12,337 nucleotides of DNA from Deltaproteobacteria bacterium (lineage in GTDB: Bacteria; Desulfobacterota; GWC2-55-46; DRQE01). The stretch spans positions 1 to 12,337 of the forward strand of contig DAOVXI010000029.1 of the NCBI GenBank assembly GCA_030636245.1, written 5' to 3'. The translations under genes were made by a program, and so were the position numbers. The number at the start of each line of letters is the position of its first letter. The stretch's first letter is position 1. Under the pieces are notes generated by a model. It was given only the letters and a program-made list of their open reading frames with translations, was not told the DNA's origin and made no database searches. Positions 1 to 6,908 of the stretch are shown here, one piece after another.

Positions 1-309
1 ATCGTGTTCTTTCTGAATCATGCTCTAACGGCACACGCCGTCAAAGCGGTGCGCGCTCTGTTAAAGTGTCTGTTGGGATGGTGCTAAGTCCCTATAGCGG
101 CTTACGGCGTAACCGAAGGCGATAAGCTCACACTATCCGGGCTTGTAGCCTCTGTTGACGGAAGCCGTGTGATAAAGAGCGGTGTTGAGGGCGGCATTGG
201 TTCTGCCGAAGAGCTTGGGGTAACACTTGCAGAGAGTTTGCTCAGGGACGGAGCCTTGGAGATACTTAAAGAGCTCTATGATGTTGCGCCGCCTGATAGT
301 GAAAAATAA
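1..309 (+). pseudogene. hemC: 3' end of porphobilinogen deaminase (hydroxymethylbilane synthase), in-frame stop, partial
   Basis: Reading codons from base 1 gives a recognisable HemC C-terminal domain ending at TAA 307-309. After base 88 it reads VPIAAYG, then GDKLTLSGLVASVDGSRVI and an AEELGVTLAESLL helix, all standard for the enzyme that links four porphobilinogens into hydroxymethylbilane for haem synthesis. The segment before it reads LNHALTAHAVKAVRALLKCLLGWC then TAA (85-87). HemC normally has an AERAF...LEGGCQVPIA arrangement there, the Cys carrying the dipyrromethane cofactor. The Cys is present, but the following Gln codon (CAA) appears as TAA, the Gly before Cys as Trp, and nearby Glu and Arg codons are also changed. 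All deviations lie in the first ~87 bases, and the rest is clean. That pattern fits either a decayed gene or low-quality sequence at a contig edge. The 5' part lies outside the window. Identity is secure; whether it is truly broken is not. Confidence 0.75.
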
Positions 310-339
310 AATCTTCCATGGTGTTTTGGAAAACTTAAC

Positions 340-2883
340 GTGGCACTTAAGAAAAAAGCATTAGCCCGCATACCTAACTGGACAATAGGCGTTATCCTAA
401 CGCTTGTTATCTCTATTTTATTTCTTTTAAATGTTAATACCTCCGGCGGATTTCTCGGGGCCATAGAGCTTAAGAGCTATGACCTTAGGATGAAGCTCTT
501 CTCGGAGACTTACGACAAGGAGCGCATAGCCATAGTTGCTATCGACTCGGAGAGTATCGCCAAACTTGGGCGTTGGCCATGGTCGCGTGACAAGGTCGCG
601 AAGATGATCGTTACCTTGAAGGATGCCGGGGCGGCGGTCACGGGTATGACCATACTCTTCTCGGAGCCTGAAGAGAGCACCGGGCTTGACGTTATAGGCG
701 AATTGAGAAGTAAGTTTACCTCAAGCTCGATCTCCAAGACAAAGGAGGGGAAAAGCTTTCTCAAGAAGATGGCAAGGGTGGAGAAGGGGCTTGATAATGA
801 CCTTAAGCTTGAACATGCCATGGGCTATGGTTCAAACGTTGTCCTTCCATATGCCTTTAACCTTGGAAGCGGAATAATAAAGAAACCAAAGGACCTTCCT
901 TCCTTTGCCCTTGATACATCAATAGGCGCGATAGAGCCGGCCAGGGAGGAGCTTTATTTTTATCCGTACAGGGCCGAGAGCGCTCTTTATCCCATTGAAA
1001 AACTTTCTTTAAAGGCAAAGAGCCTTGGTCATATGAACAGGTTCACATGGACAAACCCCGACGGAATAGACCGTTGGGAAGCGCTTCTTATAAAGTACGG
1101 AGATGAGTACTATCCGAGCTTTGCCTTGTCGGTCGCACGGAGTTATCTCGGTCTGGACGCAGAGGAGGTGAGCGTGGACCTGAGGCCCGACGAGGGGGTG
1201 CTGAGGTTCGGCACAACTGAGATAAGGCCGGACGCTAACCTCGGGGTGCTTATTAACTACTTCAGCGCCGAGTCGTCCTTTCCGGTGTACTCCTTTTTTG
1301 ATGTTTATAACGACAAGGTACAGAAGAGTGCCTTCAAGGATAAGATAGTTCTTATCGGCGTGACCGATATCGGTTTCGGAGATCTTTCGCCAACCCCCAT
1401 GAAACCTCTCTACTCCTCGGTTGCGCGTCAGGCGACGGTCATAGAGAACATACTTTCAGGTTCCGTTATTATTAAGCCTGTCTGGTACTGGCTCGCGGGG
1501 CTTGCATCAATGATCTTTGTGGGCTTTATAACAACGGTTGTCATATCACGTTTTTCATCTGTAGTGGGTACGGTGGTTTCCGGAGTTCTCTTCCTGGGTT
1601 GCATCGGGGGCTCTGTTTATGCATTCACGGCAATGAACATGTGGGTTGAGCTTACGCACCCGGCCGTCTTGGTTCTGCTTAACTATCTCGCTCTTACGAG
1701 CAAGAAGGTTTGGTTCACCGAGAGGGCGCAGAGGGAAGCCGAGAGCGAGAGCGACGAGGCGAACAAACTTCTCGGCCTGACATTCCAGGGCAAGGGCATG
1801 CTTGAGATGGCTTATGAGAAGTATAAGAACATCTCCGTAACAGAGGAGCTAAAAGAGGTGCTGTATAACCTCGGCCTCGACTTTGAAAAGAAGAGGAACT
1901 TTGCTCAGGCGAAAAGCGTCTATGAGAGAATAGGCGATGTAAAGTATAAGGACATAAAGGAGAGGATAGAGCGGTTAAGTGTTGAGGGCGGAGGCGGAGC
2001 GGTAAGCATAAAGGGAGGCAGGTCCACGATAATAAGAGAAAGTGGAGAGACGCCGACCCTTGGCCGCTACGAGGTTATCAGAGAACTCGGCAGGGGCGCT
2101 ATGGGTGTTGTCTATCTCGGGAAAGACCCCAAGATAAACCGTCAGGTCGCCATAAAGACCGTCAACTTTGATGAGGTTGACGAGAAGATGATAACACCAC
2201 TGAAGGAAAGGTTCTTCCGTGAGGCCGAGAGCGCCGGGACATTGAACCATCCAAACATACTCACGATATTTGATGTCGGCGAGGACGGCAACCTTGCCTA
2301 TATCGCGATGGAGCTCATAGACGGCAAGGACCTTGAAGATTGGACCACACAGGATAGGCTCTTAAAGCCAAAGGACGCTCTCCTGGTGGTTGCAAAGGTG
2401 GCCGATGCTCTTGAGTTCGCTCATACGCACGGGATAATCCATAGAGACATAAAGCCCGCGAACATAATGGTCACCAAAAAGAGCGAGATCAAGGTAACGG
2501 ATTTTGGTATCGCAAAAATTCAGGACACATCTCACACAAAGACCGGCACTATTATGGGCACCCCAAGCTATATGAGCCCGGAGCAGGTGGCCGGAGATCA
2601 TGTTGACGGCAGGACCGATATTTTCTCCCTGGGGGTCGTGCTCTTTGAGTTAATGAGCGGCGCGAAACCTTTTCATGGGGAAAGCATAGCCAATATAATG
2701 TACAATATAACGAACAAGCCGCACCCGTTGTTGAAGGAAAAAAGAGAAGGGCTCCCCGAGTTCGCTCAGGCGCTCATTGATAAGGCGCTTTCAAAGAACC
2801 CGGATGAACGTTTTCAGAAGGCCGGCGAGTTCGCCGGCGCTATAAGGTGGTGCATAAATAAGTACGGCGATCAGCTCAAATAA
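340..2883 (+). CDS. CHASE2-domain transmembrane serine/threonine protein kinase
   Basis: This is a membrane receptor kinase of 847 residues. One transmembrane helix (about 14-32) is followed by a CHASE2 sensor domain (about 40-370, probably extracytoplasmic), three more helices (about 384-403, 408-428, 435-452), a short charged linker, a TPR-like helical stretch (about 478-545) and a C-terminal Hanks-type kinase (from Tyr577). Kinase motifs are complete: glycine loop GRGAMG 584-589, VAIK Lys606, helix-C Glu628, HRDIKPAN 701-708 with catalytic Asp703, DFG 721-723, and GTPSYMSPE 740-748. Thr735 and Thr737 in the activation loop are plausible autophosphorylation sites. The ligand of the CHASE2 domain is unknown. 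The start is GTG at 340 with only a weak GGA 9 nt upstream; no better upstream start exists because hemC ends at 309. PP2C and FHA genes follow on the same strand, so it is probably the writer of an operonic phospho-signalling unit. Its last codons lie in a 43-bp repeat. Confidence 0.95.
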   Translation: MALKKKALARIPNWTIGVILTLVISILFLLNVNTSGGFLGAIELKSYDLRMKLFSETYDKERIAIVAIDSESIAKLGRWPWSRDKVAKMIVTLKDAGAAVTGMTILFSEPEESTGLDVIGELRSKFTSSSISKTKEGKSFLKKMARVEKGLDNDLKLEHAMGYGSNVVLPYAFNLGSGIIKKPKDLPSFALDTSIGAIEPAREELYFYPYRAESALYPIEKLSLKAKSLGHMNRFTWTNPDGIDRWEALLIKYGDEYYPSFALSVARSYLGLDAEEVSVDLRPDEGVLRFGTTEIRPDANLGVLINYFSAESSFPVYSFFDVYNDKVQKSAFKDKIVLIGVTDIGFGDLSPTPMKPLYSSVARQATVIENILSGSVIIKPVWYWLAGLASMIFVGFITTVVISRFSSVVGTVVSGVLFLGCIGGSVYAFTAMNMWVELTHPAVLVLLNYLALTSKKVWFTERAQREAESESDEANKLLGLTFQGKGMLEMAYEKYKNISVTEELKEVLYNLGLDFEKKRNFAQAKSVYERIGDVKYKDIKERIERLSVEGGGGAVSIKGGRSTIIRESGETPTLGRYEVIRELGRGAMGVVYLGKDPKINRQVAIKTVNFDEVDEKMITPLKERFFREAESAGTLNHPNILTIFDVGEDGNLAYIAMELIDGKDLEDWTTQDRLLKPKDALLVVAKVADALEFAHTHGIIHRDIKPANIMVTKKSEIKVTDFGIAKIQDTSHTKTGTIMGTPSYMSPEQVAGDHVDGRTDIFSLGVVLFELMSGAKPFHGESIANIMYNITNKPHPLLKEKREGLPEFAQALIDKALSKNPDERFQKAGEFAGAIRWCINKYGDQLK

Positions 2884-2964
2884 TAAAGTTGGTCTCGGAG
2901 TAAAAAGTCCGCGAGTTTTAAGGCGCTATAAGGTGGTAATAAAATAAGTATGGCGATCAGCTCA
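2836..2964 (+). repeat. Imperfect direct repeat joining kinase tail and phosphatase start (86-bp offset)
   Basis: Bases 2836-2878 and 2922-2964 align without gaps at 38 of 43 positions, offset by exactly 86 bp. The first copy encodes the kinase C-terminus (GAIRWC...YGDQL). The second lies in the spacer and runs into the phosphatase gene. It carries AAGGTGG (2930-2936), a possible Shine-Dalgarno site, and ATG 2950-2952, the phosphatase start. The equivalent triplet in copy one is ACG (2864-2866). The intervening 2879-2921 could be read, from that ACG, as a degraded phosphatase N-terminus (AISS, then VGLGVKS), which hints that the duplication once included more phosphatase sequence. That last point is inference. 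Confidence 0.85.
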
Positions 2965-3684
2965 GGTAGCGCAACAGACGTAGGAAGGAAGAGGTCGGCG
3001 AACGAGGACAGCGTGCTTGCCCATGACGACCTTGGTCTATACATTGTGGCCGACGGCATGGGAGGTCATAGCTGCGGCGACGTTGCCAGCCAGACGGTCG
3101 TTGAGGTCATAAGAGGAAAGCTTGAGATTTCAAAGAGCAAGGGCAGGCTCAAGGACGACCCCGGGGGTGAGCTCAAGGCGGCCCTTGAGCTCGCGAACAA
3201 GGCGGTTTGGGAGCTTGGGCAAAGCATGTCCGGATGCAAGTCAATGGGTACGACCGTAAACGCCGTCATATTCGGGAAGAATTGTTTTTTTACCGCTAAT
3301 GTAGGTGATAGCCGCAGCTACCGTATAAGCGGCACAGCGATAGAGCGTTTGACGACAGACCACAGCCTTGTTGAAGAGCAGGTCGCGATAGGTGCGATAA
3401 CAAGGGACGAGGCACGCACCTCACCCGTAAGGAATGTTATAACTCGTGCCATGGGTCAGGATGAAGATGTAGAGGTGGATCTCTTAAGGCATGAGTACAA
3501 AAAGAATGATATGATCCTTTTGTGCTCGGATGGTTTGAGCGGAATGGTAGATGATGATGCTATATGTAAGCTTGTTGTTGAACATGGCACTAATGATCTA
3601 ACAAGAGGGGTTATAGCGTTAATAGAGAGTGCTAACGATAACGGTGGAACAGACAACATAAGTGTTGTACTTATAAGGATGTAG
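2950..3684 (+). CDS. PP2C-family serine/threonine protein phosphatase
   Basis: This 244-residue protein is a stand-alone bacterial PP2C (PPM) catalytic domain, a metal-dependent phosphatase that removes phosphate from Ser/Thr. All signature motifs are visible: ATDVGRKRSANEDS (8-21), VADGMGGH (33-40, Asp35 as metal ligand), a KSMGTT segment, NVGDSR, TTDHS, LLCSDGLSG (190-198, Asp194) and GGTDNISVV (232-240, Asp235). No membrane segment or signal peptide is seen, so it is cytoplasmic. It follows the receptor kinase after 66 bp and precedes the FHA gene by 33 bp, so its likely substrates are the kinase itself and shared targets. The start is ATG 2950; an in-frame TAA at 2929-2931 bars any longer form, and AGGTGG (2931-2936) sits 13 nt upstream, rather far. 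The start region belongs to a duplicate of the kinase tail. Confidence 0.95.
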   Translation: MAISSGSATDVGRKRSANEDSVLAHDDLGLYIVADGMGGHSCGDVASQTVVEVIRGKLEISKSKGRLKDDPGGELKAALELANKAVWELGQSMSGCKSMGTTVNAVIFGKNCFFTANVGDSRSYRISGTAIERLTTDHSLVEEQVAIGAITRDEARTSPVRNVITRAMGQDEDVEVDLLRHEYKKNDMILLCSDGLSGMVDDDAICKLVVEHGTNDLTRGVIALIESANDNGGTDNISVVLIRM

Positions 3685-3717
3685 TTTTGCCGGATCAAAA
3701 AATATTAACGAGGTTAT

Positions 3718-5070
3718 ATGCAGGTATCAGAAGCTAAACAACTTTTTTGTGAAAAAGGATATTCCTTTGACAGGCTTGATGATCTCTTTAAAAAGATATC
3801 AAGTGAGGTGGCAGACGGCTATCTTCTCGCAAATGACGGCACGATTAACCGTTATCTTTTTATCCTCGGCGGAGAGCTCTATAGCGGGGCCGTTGTGGGC
3901 TCAGGGGTCAGGAAGGTGACGACAGTGACCGAGTTCTTTCATTGGTACAAGAGCAAGGGTAGCGTTGACATATGTCTCTTTCAGGCCGATAAAAAACTTC
4001 TCTTATGCATGCTGGTGCGTCTGTCGCATAAGCCGAGCCAGACATTCTCAACAGAGGTCGTCAATCTTGAGGATGTCCTGAAAAAGATCGAGGGTCAGGC
4101 GATGGATGTGGTCATGGCGCTTAATCTGGAGAAGGATTGGGGCTTTGCGATATTTATTAAGGGTCGAGCTGTCTATACTTTTCTTCAGAAGCAAGGTGGG
4201 CATGAGGGCTCCCCTCTGGACAGGCTTCTTCTCTATGGCTACAACCTTCCCGAAGGCAAGCACGTAAACGCGGAGATATATACAGGAACGACCGTTGTGC
4301 CTGCAGAGGACTCGGGCCATATTCCTACAGAAGGTGTTATAAGTGTTTATGGTGGCGGCACGGTGGAAGAAGCCGGCCCGTATGTTGAAGCTTTCTTGGA
4401 AGACGGCACCTCGTTTGGAAAGTTCTCGCTCACCGATGAGATAACCATTGGTAGGGAAAGCAGCTGCACCATAACCTTTGATGAGGCCGGTGTCTCAAGG
4501 CAGCATGCCGTCATAAGAAAATTAGAGGACAAGGTGGTCATGGAGGATAAAGAGAGTGCTAACGGAACTTTCTTTAATGGTGTAAGGATAGAGCATAAGG
4601 ATCTAAACAGCGGTGATGAGCTTACCATAAGGAAGTTTAAGCTTCGCTATGTTGATCCCGGTAGTGAGGAGCTTGATGCAGACACAGAGGTGCCTGAGAA
4701 AATATTGGATCTAAAACAGGACCTTGCAAGTCAAACCATCTATGCTGAGCCCTTGCCGGATGATGTCCTGGAGGAGATAACGGGAGAGGTTCAGAGCGGG
4801 GCGCATATTGTGCTTCCCGAAGGTGAGCAAATATATCTTTTATCTATAACTACTATCGGAAAAGACGACGAGTCGGACATTAAGCTTGACGGGATGAGGG
4901 TCGCCAAACGGCACGCATCTATAATTCGCGGTAAGAACATGTATAAGCTTATTAAAAAGGGAGGTCTCTCCGCTGTTAAGGTGAATGGCGAAAAGATTAC
5001 AGAGAAGGTGCTTCGTGATGGAGACGAGATAGAGCTTGGTGGGTACAAGCTGATCTTTAAAGCAGGTTAG
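3718..5070 (+). CDS. FHA-domain protein with two FHA modules and an unrecognised N-terminal region
   Basis: FHA domains bind phosphothreonine peptides, so this 450-residue cytoplasmic protein is the probable reader for the adjacent kinase/phosphatase pair. The first FHA (about 228-310) has every conserved residue: Gly245-Arg246, Ser260-Arg-Gln-His263 and Asn282-Gly283-Thr. A second FHA-like fold covers about 363-448, but its Arg is Lys382 and the conserved Ser is Ala396, with His399 and Asn423-Gly424 kept. It may therefore bind phosphothreonine weakly or serve another contact. Residues 1-215 match no family I recognise. Two stretches there (about 34-58 and 140-165) look alike, each with a beta-rich segment around a hydrophobic-Gly-Arg/Glu turn, loosely reminiscent of DUF4388-type repeats; this is a guess. 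ATG 3718 has GAGG (3710-3713) 4 nt upstream. No secretion-system genes are present to tie it to a known FHA partner. Confidence 0.9.
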   Translation: MQVSEAKQLFCEKGYSFDRLDDLFKKISSEVADGYLLANDGTINRYLFILGGELYSGAVVGSGVRKVTTVTEFFHWYKSKGSVDICLFQADKKLLLCMLVRLSHKPSQTFSTEVVNLEDVLKKIEGQAMDVVMALNLEKDWGFAIFIKGRAVYTFLQKQGGHEGSPLDRLLLYGYNLPEGKHVNAEIYTGTTVVPAEDSGHIPTEGVISVYGGGTVEEAGPYVEAFLEDGTSFGKFSLTDEITIGRESSCTITFDEAGVSRQHAVIRKLEDKVVMEDKESANGTFFNGVRIEHKDLNSGDELTIRKFKLRYVDPGSEELDADTEVPEKILDLKQDLASQTIYAEPLPDDVLEEITGEVQSGAHIVLPEGEQIYLLSITTIGKDDESDIKLDGMRVAKRHASIIRGKNMYKLIKKGGLSAVKVNGEKITEKVLRDGDEIELGGYKLIFKAG

Positions 5071-5073
5071 GTG

Positions 5074-5991
5074 TTAGTCTCTGGGCACCTTAAGCATCTT
5101 ATTAAGGGCTACTAAGCTTTTTTTCCTTATATCCTCAGGTACAGTCACAATGTTCTTCATTTCCTTTAAACTTTGCAGTACATCCTCGAGCGTAATAAGT
5201 TTCATGTTGGGGCATATTAGTTTTTGCGAGGGTAGGATGAACTCCTTATCGGGGTTATCTTTTCTGAGCCTGTAGAGGATACCCATCTCTGTGCCTATTA
5301 TAAAACTTTTCGCTTCACTTTCTTTTGCGTATTTATACATACCCGATGTTGAGCAAACGTGATCAGCCATATCGATCACCTCGGGACTGCACTCGGGGTG
5401 GCACATAAACAGAGCCGAGGGGTTTTCCTCTTTGGCTTTTTTAACATCAGCCGCAGTGAGGTTCTCATGGGTTGGGCAATAGCCGTCCCACCAGCTTATC
5501 TTCTTATCGGTAAAGCGGGCTGTGTACTGAGCGAGGTTACGGTCAGGCACCATGTATACTTCATCCGAGTCCACGGACTCGGCAACCTTGAGTGCGTTTG
5601 CCGATGTGCAGCATATGTCGCTGTAAGCCTTTACCTCCGCGGTCGTGTTGACGTAGGCGACAACCGGAACGTTAGGGCGTTTTTCCTTCTCTGCCCTGAG
5701 TTGCTCGCCGGTTATCATATCCGCCATGGGACAGCCCGCGTCCATCCGAGGCAGTATGACGGTTTTTTCAGGGGCGAGTATCGCGGCACTCTCAGCCATA
5801 AAGTGTACACCGCAAAAAACAATAACCTCCGCGTCACTCTCGGCCGCGCTCTGGCTTAAACCCAGTGAGTCGCCGCTTATGTCGGCAAGTTCCTGAACCT
5901 CGTCACGCTGGTAGTTGTGCGCGAGCATTATAGCGTTTCTCTCTTTGAGAAGTTTACGTATCTCTTCCGAGAGCTCTGCTTTGCTTTTCAA
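5074..5991 (-). CDS. nadA: Quinolinate synthase A
   Basis: NadA condenses iminoaspartate with dihydroxyacetone phosphate to quinolinate, the committed precursor of NAD, using a [4Fe-4S] cluster. The 305-residue length fits the short (archaeal/Thermotoga-like) subtype. Visible features are AHNYQRDEVQ (24-33), SGDSLGLSQ (39-47), MDAGCPMAD (83-91), GYCPTH (170-175), HPECSPEV (198-205), STSGM (214-218) and LICPNMK (258-264). Cys87, Cys172 and Cys260 have the spacing of the three cluster ligands. The start is TTG (5989-5991), strongly supported by GGGAGGG on the minus strand (5998-6004), 6 nt upstream. No nadB or nadC is in the window. It converges with the FHA gene, only 3 nt separating the stop codons, and diverges from amrA. 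Confidence 0.97.
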   Translation of the reverse strand: MKSKAELSEEIRKLLKERNAIMLAHNYQRDEVQELADISGDSLGLSQSAAESDAEVIVFCGVHFMAESAAILAPEKTVILPRMDAGCPMADMITGEQLRAEKEKRPNVPVVAYVNTTAEVKAYSDICCTSANALKVAESVDSDEVYMVPDRNLAQYTARFTDKKISWWDGYCPTHENLTAADVKKAKEENPSALFMCHPECSPEVIDMADHVCSTSGMYKYAKESEAKSFIIGTEMGILYRLRKDNPDKEFILPSQKLICPNMKLITLEDVLQSLKEMKNIVTVPEDIRKKSLVALNKMLKVPRD

Positions 5992-5997
5992 AATATA

Positions 5998-6004
5998 CCC
6001 TCCC
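5998..6004 (-). promoter_or_regulatory. Strong Shine-Dalgarno of nadA
   Basis: On the minus strand this reads GGGAGGG, followed by 6 nt and then TTG. It is the main reason for accepting the TTG start of nadA. Confidence 0.7.
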
Positions 6005-6021
6005 TGTTGCTACGATAAAGT

Positions 6022-6050
6022 ACTATATATTAGCCATAACGATTTTGTAA
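6022..6050 (-). promoter_or_regulatory. Possible nadA promoter
   Basis: On the minus strand a TATAGT (-10-like, 6022-6027) lies 17 bp downstream of TTACAA (weak -35-like, 6045-6050). It sits at a sensible distance upstream of the nadA TTG start. The -35 match is only three of six, so this is tentative. Confidence 0.25.
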
Positions 6051-6073
6051 TGCAACAAAATAACGATGGCGGT

Positions 6074-6101
6074 TTTACCTCGAAGAACTCTATGATATAA
6101 T
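6074..6101 (+). promoter_or_regulatory. Likely sigma70-type promoter of amrA
   Basis: A perfect TATAAT (6096-6101) is preceded at 16 bp by TTTACC (6074-6079, four of six matches to TTGACA). Transcription would begin about 15 nt before the amrA start, leaving a very short leader that still contains AAGGAG (6111-6116). Confidence 0.45.
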
Positions 6102-6122
6102 TATAACAAAAAGGAGCTTAAA

Positions 6123-6656
6123 TTGCTTAGCATCAAGGAAAAAGAAGAGCTTAAGAGCATAGCAAAACTTGCCGTGGAAAAGCATGTGAGGGGTGAGGAG
6201 TACACAGTCTCTTCGGAGCGATCAGTTGCACTTAACGAAGAGCGAGGAGCTTTCGTGACCCTGAAGGTCAGGGGAAGGCTCAGGGGTTGCATCGGTGTTT
6301 TTGATCCGGAAAAACCTCTTTTTGAGGTCGTAAGAGAGATGGCGGTGGCCGCCTGCAGTACTGATTCACGCTTTAACCCGGTCACTGAAGACGAGCTTAA
6401 GGAGATAGAGGTTGAGATATCCGCATTAACGCCCATGAAGAGAGTTACTGATCTTGAAGATATAGAGGTTGGCCGTCACGGGCTTTATGTTGTAAAAGGT
6501 CTGTTACGCGGGGTGCTTCTTCCGCAGGTGGCAACTGAGCATGGTTTCGACCGCGATACCTTCTTGGACGAGACATGCATCAAGGCCGGTCTTTATGAGG
6601 GCGCATGGAGGGAAGGTGAAACAGAGGTCTACACATTCGAGGCCGAGGTTTTTTAG
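6123..6656 (+). CDS. amrA: AMMECR1-domain protein (AmmeMemoRadiSam system protein A)
   Basis: The 177-residue product is a single AMMECR1 domain. It shows the family hallmark LRGCIG (53-58), a conserved SRFNPVT segment, LLPQVATEHG, and the TFLDETCIKAGL block near the C-terminus. In bacteria and archaea this protein usually occurs with a Memo-like protein (AmrB) and a radical SAM protein (AmrS); the chemistry of the system is not established. Neither partner is present here, so it is either an orphan or its partners are elsewhere. The start is TTG 6123, 6 nt after AAGGAG (6111-6116), a good ribosome-binding site. Divergent from nadA across a 131-bp spacer. Its last codons (FEAEVF then TAG) form the start of a tandem repeat array running into the downstream spacer. 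Confidence 0.92.
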   Translation: MLSIKEKEELKSIAKLAVEKHVRGEEYTVSSERSVALNEERGAFVTLKVRGRLRGCIGVFDPEKPLFEVVREMAVAACSTDSRFNPVTEDELKEIEVEISALTPMKRVTDLEDIEVGRHGLYVVKGLLRGVLLPQVATEHGFDRDTFLDETCIKAGLYEGAWREGETEVYTFEAEVF

Positions 6657-6890
6657 ATAGCTACACTATATTGTGTGTCTGCGGAATGTTTTGATAAGCT
6701 GTTTTCAGTTGCCTTAAAATAAGATTGGCGAGGTTGTTTTAGATAGTTAAGCCTTACTGTTCATCTTCTGGAAAGTTTTGGCAGGTTATTCTCAGTTGCC
6801 TTAAAATAAGATCGGCGGGGTTGTTTTAAATAGTTGTGCCATAGTGTGCGTTTCTGAAGTGCTTTGGTGAAGTGATTTTATATGATAATC
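6640..6890 (+). repeat. Three-copy diverged tandem repeat (86-87 bp) downstream of amrA
   Basis: The 246-bp spacer between convergent amrA and aspC holds no gene I can support. It consists of tandem units of about 86-87 bp starting roughly at 6654, 6740 and 6827. The best-kept part is 6705-6748 versus 6792-6835: 41 of 44 bases identical at offset 87, beginning TCAGTTGCC and containing TTAAAATAAGAT then GGCG. The end of amrA itself (CGAGGTT then TTTTAGATAG, 6644-6660) matches the same unit with one gap at 6729-6746. The third unit is badly worn after about 6840. All three share the TAG/TAA-AtAG boundary. No coding frame is conserved. Confidence 0.8.
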
Positions 6891-6908
6891 CTGAAGTGAG
6901 TTTCAGGA
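6889..6908 (-). terminator. Hairpin at the aspC stop codon, possible terminator
   Basis: On the minus strand TCCTGAA, a 6-nt loop and TTCAGGA form a perfect 7-bp stem that includes the aspC stop TGA (6903-6905). No U-run follows, so it may be a transcript-end stabiliser rather than an intrinsic terminator. Confidence 0.35.

Noticed and set aside
340..5070. Type VI secretion regulators PpkA-PppA-Fha
   Set aside because: The gene types match in outline, but the kinase has CHASE2 and TPR-like parts and no secretion genes flank the trio.
5359..5859. Long open frame (166 codons) on the plus strand opposite nadA
   Set aside because: It is fully antisense to a clear NadA, shows no recognisable domain and no ribosome-binding site; it arises from the codon bias of nadA.
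6640..6890. CRISPR-like array
   Set aside because: Units are contiguous, about 87 bp, diverged, and not short identical repeats with unique spacers; no cas genes are nearby.
6640..6890. Insertion sequence or MITE
   Set aside because: No terminal inverted repeats, target duplications or transposase remnants are visible; the units are direct tandem copies.
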